Below are positions 9,559-18,419 of a stretch of 35,179 nucleotides of DNA, one piece after another. Origin of the DNA: a virus; IMG/VR virus record IMGVR_UViG_3300010885_006184, positions 1 to 35,179 of that record; one strand, 5' to 3'. Each line of letters starts with the position of its first letter. The first letter of the stretch is position 1. The notes beneath the pieces were generated by a model that saw only the letters and a list, made by a program, of their open reading frames with translations, ran no database searches and was not told where the DNA came from. Position numbers and translations under genes: made by a program.

Positions 9559-10638
9559 ATGAAAATAGCGGTTTACGCCATCAGCAAGAATGAATCCAAG
9601 TTCGTTGAGCGTTTCTGCGCGTCAGCGAAGGACGCTGATTTGATCCTTATTGCAGACACTGGGAGCGATGATGACACAGCAGAGGTGGCATGGGGATGTG
9701 GCGCGGCTGTTCACCATATTAGCGTTGTCCCTTGGCGTTTTGATACTGCTCGCAACGCTGCTCTTTCCCTTGTTCCTAGCGATGTGGATATCTGTATCAG
9801 CCTAGACATTGACGAGGTTCTTGAGCCCGGATGGCGCAAGGAGATTGAGCGTCTTTGGGTTGATGGGGCCACTCGTCTTGATTTTCTGTTCGACTGCGGC
9901 AACGGCATCGTATTCAGGCCACGGCGCATTCACGCTCGGCATGGTTATCGGTGGCAGTACCCTTGCCATGAGCTTTTAGTTTCAGACAGCCGATACCCGG
10001 AAAAGCCCGTCAGCACGGACATGGTGCTGATGCGCCACGACCAAGATCCAACCAAGCCTCGCGGTCAATATCTCGACATGCTTGAACATGCGGCCAAGGA
10101 AGACCCTAGCTGCTCTCGCAGCGCGTTCTACTATGCCCGCGAGCTAAGCTACCGCCAACGGTGGGGCGATTGCATATTGGCCTTTCAACGGTACTTGCAT
10201 CTTCCTGCGGACCTGTGGTGGCATGAAAAGGCGTTCGCCTATCGTGTGATTGGCAACGCCCACAGCAAGCTCGGCAACCCCTATGACGCCGAGAGAAACT
10301 TCCATCTGGCGGCTGCTGAGGCACCCGGCACCCGTGAGCCTTGGTGCAATCTGGCCATGCTTATGTACACGCAGAACCGATGGGAAGAGTGTTTCGCCTA
10401 CTCCATGCGGGCGCTGCGGATTACAGAGCCAGAGCACGTCCATACTTCTGACCCCGGCACATGGGGATCTTGGCCTCACGATCTCGCCAGTTTGGCGGCT
10501 TGGCATTTGAAGCTACCGGAAATCTGCATCGAGCAGGCTCGTTTGGCGGTTGAGAAAGACCCCAACGACGAGCGCCTGAAGAAAAATTTGGATTTCGTGA
10601 CATCCGCGCTGGAACCCGCTAAAATGGCGGCGGAATAG
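9559..10638 (+). CDS. GT2-type glycosyltransferase with C-terminal TPR-like repeats
   Basis: 359 residues. The N terminus (MKIAVYAISKNE, IADTGSDDDTAEVA) is a GT-A nucleotide-sugar fold, and DID at residues 83-85 (ISLDIDEVLEPGW) is the expected metal/donor DXD motif. Residues about 200-340 form helical repeats (RSAFYYARELSYRQRW, YRVIGNAHSKLGN, EPWCNLAMLMYTQNRW) typical of TPR units, which may hold an acceptor protein. The frame stays open upstream to 9436, but ATG 9559 is preferred because it follows the previous stop and an AGGG site. It sits inside the fibre locus, so its substrate could be a Thr/Ser-rich fibre or host surface glycan; that is inference. Confidence 0.85.
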   Translation: MKIAVYAISKNESKFVERFCASAKDADLILIADTGSDDDTAEVAWGCGAAVHHISVVPWRFDTARNAALSLVPSDVDICISLDIDEVLEPGWRKEIERLWVDGATRLDFLFDCGNGIVFRPRRIHARHGYRWQYPCHELLVSDSRYPEKPVSTDMVLMRHDQDPTKPRGQYLDMLEHAAKEDPSCSRSAFYYARELSYRQRWGDCILAFQRYLHLPADLWWHEKAFAYRVIGNAHSKLGNPYDAERNFHLAAAEAPGTREPWCNLAMLMYTQNRWEECFAYSMRALRITEPEHVHTSDPGTWGSWPHDLASLAAWHLKLPEICIEQARLAVEKDPNDERLKKNLDFVTSALEPAKMAAE

Positions 10639-10653
10639 ATTTGAGGTATCCCC

Positions 10654-11430
10654 ATGGCGGCAACAGGCTACACCCCGATTCAGCTTTACCGCACAGCCAC
10701 CTCCGGGGCTGCGCCATCGGCTGCTGATCTGACCAGCGGCGAATTGGCCATCAACTATTACACCAGCGACATGGCGATCTACGCCAAGAACTCGGCGGGA
10801 TCTGTCATTCGTCTGATGAACAACCCGGTAGGGTTGAAATATCCAATCGCTGACGGCTCCGCCAATCAGGTCATCAAGACGGATGGATCCGGGAATCTTT
10901 CGTTCGCTACCGTTGGTTCGGGGACCGTTAATTCAGGAACTTCCGGCCAGCTTGCCTATTATGCCTCAACCGGAACTGCTATCTCTGGCCTCACCACGGG
11001 CACTGGCGTTGCAACTGCCTTGGGCATCGCTGTTAATACAACAGCCGGTGGGTTCCCCACCATTGACGGTACGTCAACGCTCACCAACAAGCGGATAAAT
11101 CCCCGCATCATCAGCATTACCGGCAGCGCAGGCGGGGCGATCACGCCGACAGGCGACACTGCCGATCAATATGAAGTCACCGCCCTTGGGGCTTCCGCTA
11201 CGTTTGCCGTTCCGTCAGGAACCCCTGTTGATGGGCAAATTCTTGTTATCCGCATCAAGGATAACGGTACAGCGCGAGGTTTGACTTGGACCATAACGAG
11301 CGGCGGCTACCGTGTAATTGGAAACACTCTTCCGACGACTACCGTCATATCGAAGACAATCTATGTCGGATGTATTTACAATAGCGCCGATTCATTCTGG
11401 GATGTCGTCGGTGTCGCCTCGCAGGCTTAA
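10654..11430 (+). CDS. Tail fibre protein sharing the collagen-fibre C-terminal domain
   Basis: 258 residues. The N terminus (TPIQLYRTATSGAAPSAADL, GELAINYYTSDMAIYAKNSAG) is a common phage fibre or tail-tip head module. After a Gly/Ser/Thr linker, residues about 140-258 (STLTNKRINPRIISITGSAG through VVGVASQA) match the C-terminal domain of the collagen-like fibre at 4503-5945. This gene has no Gly-X-Y stalk. It may be an alternative short fibre using the same tip or trimerisation module. A GAGGT ribosome site precedes the ATG. It opens the second copy of the fibre cassette. Confidence 0.85.
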   Translation: MAATGYTPIQLYRTATSGAAPSAADLTSGELAINYYTSDMAIYAKNSAGSVIRLMNNPVGLKYPIADGSANQVIKTDGSGNLSFATVGSGTVNSGTSGQLAYYASTGTAISGLTTGTGVATALGIAVNTTAGGFPTIDGTSTLTNKRINPRIISITGSAGGAITPTGDTADQYEVTALGASATFAVPSGTPVDGQILVIRIKDNGTARGLTWTITSGGYRVIGNTLPTTTVISKTIYVGCIYNSADSFWDVVGVASQA

Positions 11431-11439
11431 GGGTGCCCC

Positions 11440-11736
11440 ATGAATTATACCGTCTTGAATAATGGTTGGTATCAAATCGCGTTTGAAATCCCGCATGAGC
11501 AGTACGGGATCTACCGCGATGCCATTGTCCTGTCTCCGTCAGATTATGCATCTATAACCGAAGATCAGGTTGAGGCGATGAAACAGGGTCGCTTCAATGA
11601 TTGGGTAGCTGCCCTTCAACCCACATTGACGACAACTGAAGAGGAAGTTGCCCTGAAGCTTGCCGATCAGTTTGACCTATCTAACCCAGAGCAACGTCGC
11701 CTTTTCCGTCAGTCTCTTAAGAATGGGGTGTCCTGA
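11440..11736 (+). CDS. Small fibre-associated protein, copy 2 (MKQxR family)
   Basis: 98 residues. The first two thirds match the 68-residue protein at 5958-6164 (FEI near the start, ITEDQVEAMKQGRFNDWVA later). A charged helical extension follows, ending EQRRLFRQSLKNGVS, which copy 1 lacks. It lies between a fibre and a beta-rich protein, exactly as copy 1 does, and its stop overlaps the next start (TGATG). A fibre assembly or attachment role is inferred from the conserved position; the family is not one I can name. Confidence 0.75.
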   Translation: MNYTVLNNGWYQIAFEIPHEQYGIYRDAIVLSPSDYASITEDQVEAMKQGRFNDWVAALQPTLTTTEEEVALKLADQFDLSNPEQRRLFRQSLKNGVS

Positions 11737-12806
11737 TGGCTAACAAGTACTGGGCCGGTGGAAGTGGAACTTGGGACGCAACTAGCACTGCCCACTGGTC
11801 GGATAGTCCTACAGGCATACCTACAGGCGCATCTGTTCCCACCAATACAGATGACGTTTTTTTTACTAGCGTCTCCAGCGCAACGTCCTATGCGGTAGAT
11901 TTGGATAACTCAGGCGGGACTCTGTCTTGCCGATCTTTGTCTATTTCTGGCCCTGCCAGTGGGACACTCACGTTTTCAAACACAGGTTATGGTCCATACG
12001 TTTACGGAGATCTAACCATCTCTGCAACTGGTGTTGTTGCTTCACTTGCGACACCTGTTTTATTTTCAGCCACAACTGCGACAATTTCTACAAATAACGT
12101 CCCAGTAGATACTGTCCAAATTAACGGTGGCGGAACCTTTACGCTCGGAAGCGCATTCACCGGCAGCCTTTTTATAGGTTCCAGTAATTACCCAACCTTT
12201 AACACTTCAAATTTTAACGTAACGTGCCCTGCTATTATAGGTATATTTACCACAGCATCTGGGGCAGGTGTCACCCTAAACCTAGGCACATCAACGCTTA
12301 CCTTTAGCGGTCTTGCATCCAGTTTTATTGCGACAAATGCATCTAGCGTGTCTGCTGCATCGGCTACGTTTGTTATGTCGGGCACAAACACAAATTTTAA
12401 CGGAAATGGGTTTAGTTACGGGACGTTTACTCATTCTGGGGTGTCTAAAACCACCACCATTTCTGGCAGTAACACATTCGCGACGATCTCAAACACCGTC
12501 CAACCATGCACATTCAACTTTACAAGCGGGAAAACTCAGACGGTCACGAACTTCACTGTTAATGGAACGTCTGGGAACTTAGTGACGATTCAAAGCTCTT
12601 CGTCAGGCTCAGCCTCCACTCTTTCAAAGGCGAGTGGTACGGTAAATTCCGACTACCTTAGTATCACAGACAGCACTGCCACTGGCGGCGCAGCTTGGTA
12701 TGCTGGCGCGAACTCTACTAACGGCGGCAACAACACTGGGTGGATTTTTACCGCTTCGCCATCGACCTCGACAGGCTTCTTAGGCCTCCTTCTCCGCAAA
12801 AGGTAA
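11736..12806 (+). CDS. Beta-rich fibre/adhesin with a single YWAGGSGTW unit
   Basis: 356 residues, rich in Thr, Ser, Gly and Asn. It starts KYWAGGSGTWDATSTAHW and ends with a TLSKASGTVNSDYLSITDS segment and NNTGWIFTASPSTSTG, so it equals one unit of the two-unit protein at 6168-9551. The last residues are GLLLRKR, a basic end that the longer paralogue lacks. No catalytic motif or signal peptide is visible. It is probably a tail-associated adhesin; whether both paralogues are present on one particle cannot be told from sequence. Confidence 0.85.
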   Translation: MANKYWAGGSGTWDATSTAHWSDSPTGIPTGASVPTNTDDVFFTSVSSATSYAVDLDNSGGTLSCRSLSISGPASGTLTFSNTGYGPYVYGDLTISATGVVASLATPVLFSATTATISTNNVPVDTVQINGGGTFTLGSAFTGSLFIGSSNYPTFNTSNFNVTCPAIIGIFTTASGAGVTLNLGTSTLTFSGLASSFIATNASSVSAASATFVMSGTNTNFNGNGFSYGTFTHSGVSKTTTISGSNTFATISNTVQPCTFNFTSGKTQTVTNFTVNGTSGNLVTIQSSSSGSASTLSKASGTVNSDYLSITDSTATGGAAWYAGANSTNGGNNTGWIFTASPSTSTGFLGLLLRKR

Positions 12807-12811
12807 CGACA

Positions 12812-13042
12812 ATGGATCAGCCGACCTTAAACATGATCTTCGGGGGCGTCCTTGCGGTATCTGGATGGTTTGCGCGGCAACTATGGGAAGCCGTGCAAGC
12901 GTTGAAGGGTGATATTCATAAGATTGAAGTCGATTTGCCTATAAGTTACGTCCGCAAAGACGACCTCGACAAGCGCATGGACCATATCGAAGACATGTTC
13001 AAGCGCATCTACGACAAGCTGGATGGGAAGGCTGACAAATGA
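12812..13042 (+). CDS. Small membrane/coiled-coil protein of the lysis block
   Basis: 76 residues. Residues 6-20 are hydrophobic (LNMIFGGVLAVSGWF) and could form one membrane helix; the rest is charged and helical (VRKDDLDKRMDHIEDMFKRI). The ATG at 12812 is chosen over an upstream frame extension because it follows the stop of the fibre gene and fits the lysis-gene order. It overlaps the next gene by ATGA. It precedes two further membrane proteins and an endolysin, so a holin accessory, antiholin or spanin-like role is plausible, but no family is recognised. Confidence 0.7.
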   Translation: MDQPTLNMIFGGVLAVSGWFARQLWEAVQALKGDIHKIEVDLPISYVRKDDLDKRMDHIEDMFKRIYDKLDGKADK

Positions 13043-13512
13043 GCACGACCGAAGAGAAACAGGAAAAAATTGCACTCGAAATGGCTGCAAGCGCCAGCAA
13101 AGGCGCGCTGGTCGAGAAGATCACTTTCGCCGGTATCCCGATCCTGTTCTCTTGTGTCGTCTATTTGATGAGCGCCCTTTCCAACGCCAACAACGAAATT
13201 ATTCAAATCAAATCCAAGATCGCAGTTGTGGTGAACGCTGATAACAAAGCGATTCCGCCGCAGGGTACGACCATTGATATGGCTCAGATCAGAGAAGCCC
13301 TGAGTGACAAGATTGAAAAAGTTGAGCGGGAGGCCGCATTGGCTCGCGCTGCCATGACGCTTGATCGTGAGCGGTCTATGGCCGCCATTGAAAAAAGCCG
13401 CATGGATATGGCAGCAGACGCAGCTATGGCCCGTGCCGCCATACGCTTTGATATGGCGCAAATGATCGCTGCATTGGACAAGCGCATCACCCTTTTGGAG
13501 AAAGACAAATGA
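13039..13512 (+). CDS. Single-TM coiled-coil protein of the lysis block
   Basis: 157 residues. Residues about 27-47 (KITFAGIPILFSCVVYLMSA) form one membrane helix. Residues about 85-157 are an Ala/Met/Arg-rich coiled coil (IEKVEREAALARAAM, MDMAADAAMARAAIRF). ATGA overlaps link it to both the preceding gene and the 3-TM holin-like gene. It could be an i-spanin-like or holin-regulating protein; the coiled coil would then project into the periplasm. No Cys lipobox is visible. The assignment to lysis rests on gene order and topology. Confidence 0.7.
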   Translation: MSTTEEKQEKIALEMAASASKGALVEKITFAGIPILFSCVVYLMSALSNANNEIIQIKSKIAVVVNADNKAIPPQGTTIDMAQIREALSDKIEKVEREAALARAAMTLDRERSMAAIEKSRMDMAADAAMARAAIRFDMAQMIAALDKRITLLEKDK

Positions 13513-14030
13513 GCCTGCTTGATACATTTGGCCCTCTGCTTGGTCAGGTTGCCCCCACGATTGCCACGGCGCTCGGTGGCCCGCTGGCTGGCGTTGCCGT
13601 CAAGGCCCTATCAGCCGTTCTGCTGGGCCACGAGAACGGGTCAGAGGACGATGTGAAGGCGGCTATGGCTTCCGCCTCGCCTGATCAGCTTGCCGCTCTC
13701 AAGAAGATCGACGCCGACTTCAAGGTCAGCATGAAGGAACTGGATATTGATCTTGAGCGGATTGCCGCCGGGGATCGAGACAGTGCCCGCAAGATGCAGA
13801 CCGAGACAAAGGACTGGGTGCCCAAGCTTCTGGCCATTGTCATCACGCTCGGGTTCTTTGGCATCCTTGTTTGGATGCTGGTGCAGGGCATGCCGCAAAC
13901 CGGCACCGAGGCGCTGTTGATGATGTTGGGAGCGCTGGGCACTGCTTGGACTGGTGTTGTGAACTTCTACTATGGCTCATCCGCTGGCTCTAAGGCCAAG
14001 AACGACATGCTTGCTGCGAAGGACAAGTGA
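13509..14030 (+). CDS. Holin, 3-TM family-like
   Basis: 173 residues. Hydrophobic segments lie near residues 24-40, 104-126 and 134-155; between the first and second is a helical stretch containing ELDIDLERIAAGDRDSARKM. The C-terminal part (GALGTAWTGVVNFYYGSSAG followed by SKAKN) is the characteristic end of the Holin_3TM family. Holins form lethal lesions in the inner membrane and set lysis time. The gene overlaps the previous one by ATGA and is separated by one base from the endolysin gene, giving a compact lysis cassette. Confidence 0.8.
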   Translation: MSLLDTFGPLLGQVAPTIATALGGPLAGVAVKALSAVLLGHENGSEDDVKAAMASASPDQLAALKKIDADFKVSMKELDIDLERIAAGDRDSARKMQTETKDWVPKLLAIVITLGFFGILVWMLVQGMPQTGTEALLMMLGALGTAWTGVVNFYYGSSAGSKAKNDMLAAKDK

Positions 14031-14031
14031 C

Positions 14032-14550
14032 ATGAAAGAAAATTGGGAAAACTGTTTCGCCATGGTTTTGAAGCACGAAGGTGGGTTCGTAAACCACCCA
14101 AAAGACCCCGGTGGCATGACCAATTTAGGGGTCACGAGGGCAAATTGGGAGCGCTACCTTAACCGGGACGTGACTGAGGCCGAGATGCGCGCCCTGACGC
14201 CTGAAACCGTCAAGCCCTTCTACAAAACGCAATATTGGGACAAGATCAAGGGCGACCAACTCCCATCTGGCGTTGACTACGCTGCATATGATCTTGCCGT
14301 AAACTCTGGCACCGGCAGGGCTGCCAAGTACCTCCAAGAGATCGCTGGTGTAACTGCGGACGGCATGATCGGCCCCAAATCTCTGGAAGCAATACAGTCT
14401 TGCAATGCTACGGAAGTAGCAGATGCGATATGCGACATGCGGCTGGATTTCCTCAAAAAACTCTCGACTTTCGAGACTTTTGGCAATGGCTGGACAGACC
14501 GTGTTGTTAAGGTCAGGGCCAAGTCAGTCAGTATGGCGGATGAGGCCTGA
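14032..14550 (+). CDS. Endolysin, GH108-type N-acetylmuramidase
   Basis: 172 residues. The N terminus has HEGGFVNHPKDPGGMTNLGV, the signature of GH108 muramidases, with the catalytic Glu at residue 16. The helical core (MRALTPETVKPFYKTQYWDK, VDYAAYDLAVNSG) and a peptidoglycan-binding-like second part with TADGMIGPKSLEAI complete the usual 170-190-residue enzyme. There is no signal peptide, so export should depend on the holin encoded just upstream. ATG 14032 is preferred over the in-frame codon at 13972, which would overlap the holin gene. Confidence 0.9.
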   Translation: MKENWENCFAMVLKHEGGFVNHPKDPGGMTNLGVTRANWERYLNRDVTEAEMRALTPETVKPFYKTQYWDKIKGDQLPSGVDYAAYDLAVNSGTGRAAKYLQEIAGVTADGMIGPKSLEAIQSCNATEVADAICDMRLDFLKKLSTFETFGNGWTDRVVKVRAKSVSMADEA

Positions 14551-14568
14551 TAGTGTTAGGATGCGGCC

Positions 14569-15222
14569 ATGGCTACAACGACGACGTTCACGACCCTTCT
14601 GGAAGATCTCCGGCGCTATCTTGAGCGAGGCTTTACGCTCGAGTCGGATCAGCTTGTCTATGAGCAGCTCCCCCGCCTGATTAACCTCGCCGAGCGCAGG
14701 ATTGCTCGCGAATTGAAGGTTCAAGGGCTCATCAACGTGCTGACAGGCACTCTTCAGGCTGGCCTCGCCGTCTACCCAAAGCCGGATCGCTGGCGCACTA
14801 CGGTCTCCTTCAACTTCGGTTCTGGAGACCAAAACAACGAATACAACCAGCTTTTCCCGCGCGACTATGAGTATGTCCGCAGCTACTGGCCGGATCGCAC
14901 CCAGACAGGGTTCCCGCTTTTCTATGCTGACTACGACTACAATAATTGGATCATCGCGCCGACACCGGATGCTGCGTATCCCTTCGAGGTTCTGGTCTAC
15001 CAGATCCTGCCCCTGCTTGATGAGTCTAACCAGACAAACTGGCTGACCGAATACGCGCCGCAGGTGCTGCTCTACGCTTGCTTGCTTGAGGCGACCCCGT
15101 TCCTCAAGAACGACGAGCGGATTGCTGTCTGGCAGCAGATGTACGACCGCGCGGCACAATCTCTCAACGGAGAGGATCTGTCGAAGATCCTTGATCGTTC
15201 TGCCCGCAGGACGGAGGCATAA
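14569..15222 (+). CDS. Phage adaptor protein (SU10 adaptor-like)
   Basis: 217 residues. The opening (LLEDLRRYLERGFT, LINLAERRIARELKVQG) and the later TWRTTVSFNF-like strand, WPDRTQTGFPLFYADYDYN and WLTEYAPQVLLYACLLEA match adaptor proteins that dock below the portal in SU10-like and P22 gp4-like tails. The ATG follows TTAGGATG and 18 bases after the endolysin stop. The next gene starts directly after its stop. Together with the gene at 3119 this gives two connector-type proteins in one genome. Confidence 0.8.
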   Translation: MATTTTFTTLLEDLRRYLERGFTLESDQLVYEQLPRLINLAERRIARELKVQGLINVLTGTLQAGLAVYPKPDRWRTTVSFNFGSGDQNNEYNQLFPRDYEYVRSYWPDRTQTGFPLFYADYDYNNWIIAPTPDAAYPFEVLVYQILPLLDESNQTNWLTEYAPQVLLYACLLEATPFLKNDERIAVWQQMYDRAAQSLNGEDLSKILDRSARRTEA

Positions 15223-16641
15223 ATGACCACGAGCTACACAGAAGTCTTTGGCGGCACGAACATCTACCCCTCAGATGTCTCATATTTAGCCTTTAACCTA
15301 ACTACCACTGACATTGTCCTCGCATGGCCAGTCGAGACCAATGCGCCCAATGATCTGGCTGATTACCCTGCTGCTCGCATCATGGACGTGAACAGCACCG
15401 GCACAAGCAGAAAGGTCTACCTCCCGGCAGCCAATGAGGCCTCAGTCGGCGAGTGTTTCCTGTTCAACAACACCGGAAGCACCTCATTTTCAGTTGTGGG
15501 CAGCACGGGAACTGTTGTCTGCACTGTTGCTGCGGGCCAGCTTTGGCAGGCCTATATGACCTCAAATACCACTGTGGCAGGTACTTGGGTATCGTATCAG
15601 TTTGGATCGGCTACAACTCAGGCAAATGCTGCCGCCCTTGCTGGCGCTGGCTTGATAGCGATCACCAATACGCTAAACCAAGCAATCGTTACCAATGCTC
15701 TGAACTCAAATTACACACTTGGTATTACCGAGCGAGCTCACCTTATCAACTGGACTGGAGCAAGCGGCACACTAAGCCTGTCAGCCAGCTCGGCGCTTGG
15801 CTCAGATTGGTTTTGCTATATTCGCAACAGCGGATCTAGCTCGATCACCATCGACCCAAACAGCACAGAGCTGGTTAACGGACTTGCCACGCTAACGCTG
15901 ACCGTCGGTCAGTCCGCCATGCTCATCTGCGATGGATCTAATTTCTACACAGTGTCGGGCGCAAGCAGCTCTGGATCCGCTTTCGACTATACGACCATCA
16001 ATGTTGCGGGAACAGGGAACTACACGCTTTCGGGCACCCAACTCAACCGCATATCGTATAATTTAACAGGCGCACTGACCGGCAACAGGAACATCATTGT
16101 TCCGGCTACCGTGCAGCAATACTGGATCACCAACTCAACGACTGGCGCATTCACTCTCACCGTAAAAACATCTGCCGGAACTGGCATCGTCGTCCCCTCT
16201 GGTGAGGCAAGGATCCTCTATTGCAATGGAACGAATGTTGTTGAGGGTCAGACATCGAGCGGCATCGCAACACCAATCGCGATAGCAGATGGAGGAACTG
16301 GCGCGACGACGGCTTCTGGAGCTCGCGTAAACCTCGGTGGAACGTCTATTGGCATCGGCGTTTTTACAGCTGCTAACACTGCTGACGCTCTTACAACTCT
16401 CGGCGGGACGACAGTTGGTCAGGCTGTTTTTATTGCCGCTGATACAACCGCAGCTCAGACTGCTATTGGCGGAACAGCCACAGGCAAGGCATTGTTCACA
16501 GCAGCTAATGCTCTTGCTGGCAGAAACGCCTTGAACGCTACAACGGTTGGCAACGCTCTTTTTATCGCTGCTAATCAAGCGGCTGCGTGGACGGCTCTTG
16601 GTATTGCGCCTTCAGGCGTTGTCGATGGCGGGACATTCTAA
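15223..16641 (+). CDS. Tail fibre/tip protein with GGTGATTASGAR-type repeats
   Basis: 472 residues. The first about 340 residues are Thr/Ser/Asn-rich beta structure. After IADGGTGATTASGARVNLGG the C-terminal part is a series of about 33-residue repeats of the type TIGIGVFTAANTADALTTLG, with at least four copies (FTAAN, FIAAD, FTAAN, FIAAN). This DGGTGATTASGAR hinge and repeat end is widespread in phage tail fibres and usually forms a trimeric stem near the tip. It ends GVVDGGTF. The stop overlaps the next ATG (TAATG). It is a third fibre-type system, unlike the cassette proteins. Confidence 0.85.
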   Translation: MTTSYTEVFGGTNIYPSDVSYLAFNLTTTDIVLAWPVETNAPNDLADYPAARIMDVNSTGTSRKVYLPAANEASVGECFLFNNTGSTSFSVVGSTGTVVCTVAAGQLWQAYMTSNTTVAGTWVSYQFGSATTQANAAALAGAGLIAITNTLNQAIVTNALNSNYTLGITERAHLINWTGASGTLSLSASSALGSDWFCYIRNSGSSSITIDPNSTELVNGLATLTLTVGQSAMLICDGSNFYTVSGASSSGSAFDYTTINVAGTGNYTLSGTQLNRISYNLTGALTGNRNIIVPATVQQYWITNSTTGAFTLTVKTSAGTGIVVPSGEARILYCNGTNVVEGQTSSGIATPIAIADGGTGATTASGARVNLGGTSIGIGVFTAANTADALTTLGGTTVGQAVFIAADTTAAQTAIGGTATGKALFTAANALAGRNALNATTVGNALFIAANQAAAWTALGIAPSGVVDGGTF

Positions 16642-18185
16642 TGGCTCCATATACCATCAAATCTCTTCCCGGGATCAAGCGCGATGGAACGCGCCTTGAG
16701 AACGGTTTTTATGTTGACGGTCAGTGGTGCCGGTTTCAGCGCGGGTTGCCCCGTAAGATGTGGGGCTATCGCCGCCTTACGAATGATTTTTCCGAAATAT
16801 CTCGTGGCCTGAGCACCTACAACGAAAACGGTCTTCTCTATATCGCTTCTGGAAGTGCCGGGCTTCTTCAGCAAATCTCGATGAACACAGATGGCGTCGT
16901 CACATCGTTCTCTGATAGGACGCCAGCAGGCTTCACATCTGATGCAAGGCATCTTTGGTCATTCGACACACTGTTCGATGCCACCGTTGTTACCCCCGGC
17001 GGCTACATCATGGCGGTCCCGGGTAAAAACCTCGCAGAGATTGATAGCACCGCTACGTCTTCGCTATATATCGGGCCGGTAACTGGCTCCGCAGCGCTCG
17101 TTGAGGTGACGGGCGCAACAGCGCCAACGCCCGTTTCTGGCGGCGTTGTCAGCCTGTACCCTTATGCATTTCTTTTTGGATCAGATGGATATGTGGCTTG
17201 GTCTGTTCCCAACAATCCGCAAGATTGGACAGGAGCTGGGTCTGGCGAGGCTAATGTTACGTCTCAAAAGATTGTCGCAGCGCTTCCTCTTCGTGCGGGC
17301 CCGGGCAACGCGCCTGCCGGTCTCTTCTGGTCTCTGGACAGCCTTGTGCGCTGCACCTTCGTGGGTGGTGATGCGATCTTTCAGTTCGACATCCTCACAT
17401 CTCAGTCGTCGATTCTATCCTCGCAGTCTGTTATTGAGTATGACGGTATTTTCTACTGGGTCGGGGTGGACAGATTCTTGCTGTTCAATGGCGTTGTGCG
17501 CGAAGTTCCGAACCAGCTCAATCAAAACTGGTTCTTCGACAACGTCAACTATGCCCAAAGGCAGAAGGTGTTCGCCTATAAGGTTCCGCGCTTTGGCGAG
17601 ATCTGGTGGTGCTACCCCCGTGGCAACGCCACAGAGTGCACTCACGCCGTGATCTACAACATCCGTGAAAACACATGGTACGACACCGAACTACCCAATG
17701 GTGGACGCTCCAGCGGGAAATTTGCGACCGTTTACGAATTCCCTGTCCTCACAGGCATCGACGACGCCAGCGGCGGATACAAGCTCTGGCAGCACGAATA
17801 CGGCGTCGATGAGATCGACGGCAGTGAGCTCAACTCAATTCCGTCCTACTTTCAGACTGCTGACGTTTCCTATGTCGCGGATCCTCAGCAGCCTAAAAAC
17901 AAGTCTCTTCGCTGCACATTGATTGAGCCGGATTTCATCCAAACGGGTGACATGACCGTTCAAATCAGCGGCAGGGCAAATGCCAGAGCCCCCGAGGTCA
18001 TCACTGATCCGATAGTTTTTGCTGATCAGGAAGACACGATCAGGCCTCATCAGCAGGTTGTTATGTTCAAGCAAATTCGCCGTGAAATGCGATTCTTGTT
18101 CAAATCCAACACGGTTGGTGGCGACTATCAGATGGGTCAGTGCATTGCCCATATCGAGCCCGCTGATGGAACGGTGCTGGGATGA
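16641..18185 (+). CDS. Tail protein, P22 gp10-like (packaged-DNA stabilisation/tail hub)
   Basis: 514 residues, starting at the ATG that overlaps the previous stop. The beginning (SLPGIKRDGTRLENGFYVDG, WCRFQRGLPRKMWGYRRL) and a blade-like repeat region with Trp/Tyr-rich strands (YIASGSAGLLQQI, YVAWSVPNNPQDW, FYWVGVDRFLLFNG) resemble the beta-propeller tail hub proteins of P22 gp10 type, which seal packaged DNA and form the base of a short tail. Order after the adaptor gene supports this. A frame extension upstream to 16587 overlaps the fibre gene and is not used. Confidence 0.8.
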   Translation: MAPYTIKSLPGIKRDGTRLENGFYVDGQWCRFQRGLPRKMWGYRRLTNDFSEISRGLSTYNENGLLYIASGSAGLLQQISMNTDGVVTSFSDRTPAGFTSDARHLWSFDTLFDATVVTPGGYIMAVPGKNLAEIDSTATSSLYIGPVTGSAALVEVTGATAPTPVSGGVVSLYPYAFLFGSDGYVAWSVPNNPQDWTGAGSGEANVTSQKIVAALPLRAGPGNAPAGLFWSLDSLVRCTFVGGDAIFQFDILTSQSSILSSQSVIEYDGIFYWVGVDRFLLFNGVVREVPNQLNQNWFFDNVNYAQRQKVFAYKVPRFGEIWWCYPRGNATECTHAVIYNIRENTWYDTELPNGGRSSGKFATVYEFPVLTGIDDASGGYKLWQHEYGVDEIDGSELNSIPSYFQTADVSYVADPQQPKNKSLRCTLIEPDFIQTGDMTVQISGRANARAPEVITDPIVFADQEDTIRPHQQVVMFKQIRREMRFLFKSNTVGGDYQMGQCIAHIEPADGTVLG

Positions 18186-18418
18186 TCGACCCTCGCGGCA
18201 TGACGGTTACTGACTGGACTGACTCAATGAGTTATAGTCTTGAAAAATATGGCACAATAGGTCGTCTCGACGACCCTCAGAAGTGGCAGACTTGGGCTTT
18301 AGGCGTTGTTTCTTTCTTCAAAGTAGGAGAGCAAAACCCGCCTAACCCTTTGGAATATAACGACTGGCAAGACTGGGCGTTCGCGTTCATTCGAGCTGTA
18401 ACCTTACCGGGTGGATGA
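18182..18418 (+). CDS. Small Trp-rich conserved phage protein
   Basis: 78 residues, overlapping the previous gene by ATGA. Aromatic motifs TDWTDSMSYSLEKYG, PQKWQTWALGVVSFF and YNDWQDWAFAFIRAV are regularly spaced, suggesting a small alpha-helical packing unit. No membrane helix is clear, no catalytic motif is present, and I do not recognise a named family. Its place between the gp10-like protein and the internal virion proteins suggests a small tail or head-neck component. Confidence 0.75.
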   Translation: MIDPRGMTVTDWTDSMSYSLEKYGTIGRLDDPQKWQTWALGVVSFFKVGEQNPPNPLEYNDWQDWAFAFIRAVTLPGG

Positions 18419-18419
18419 T

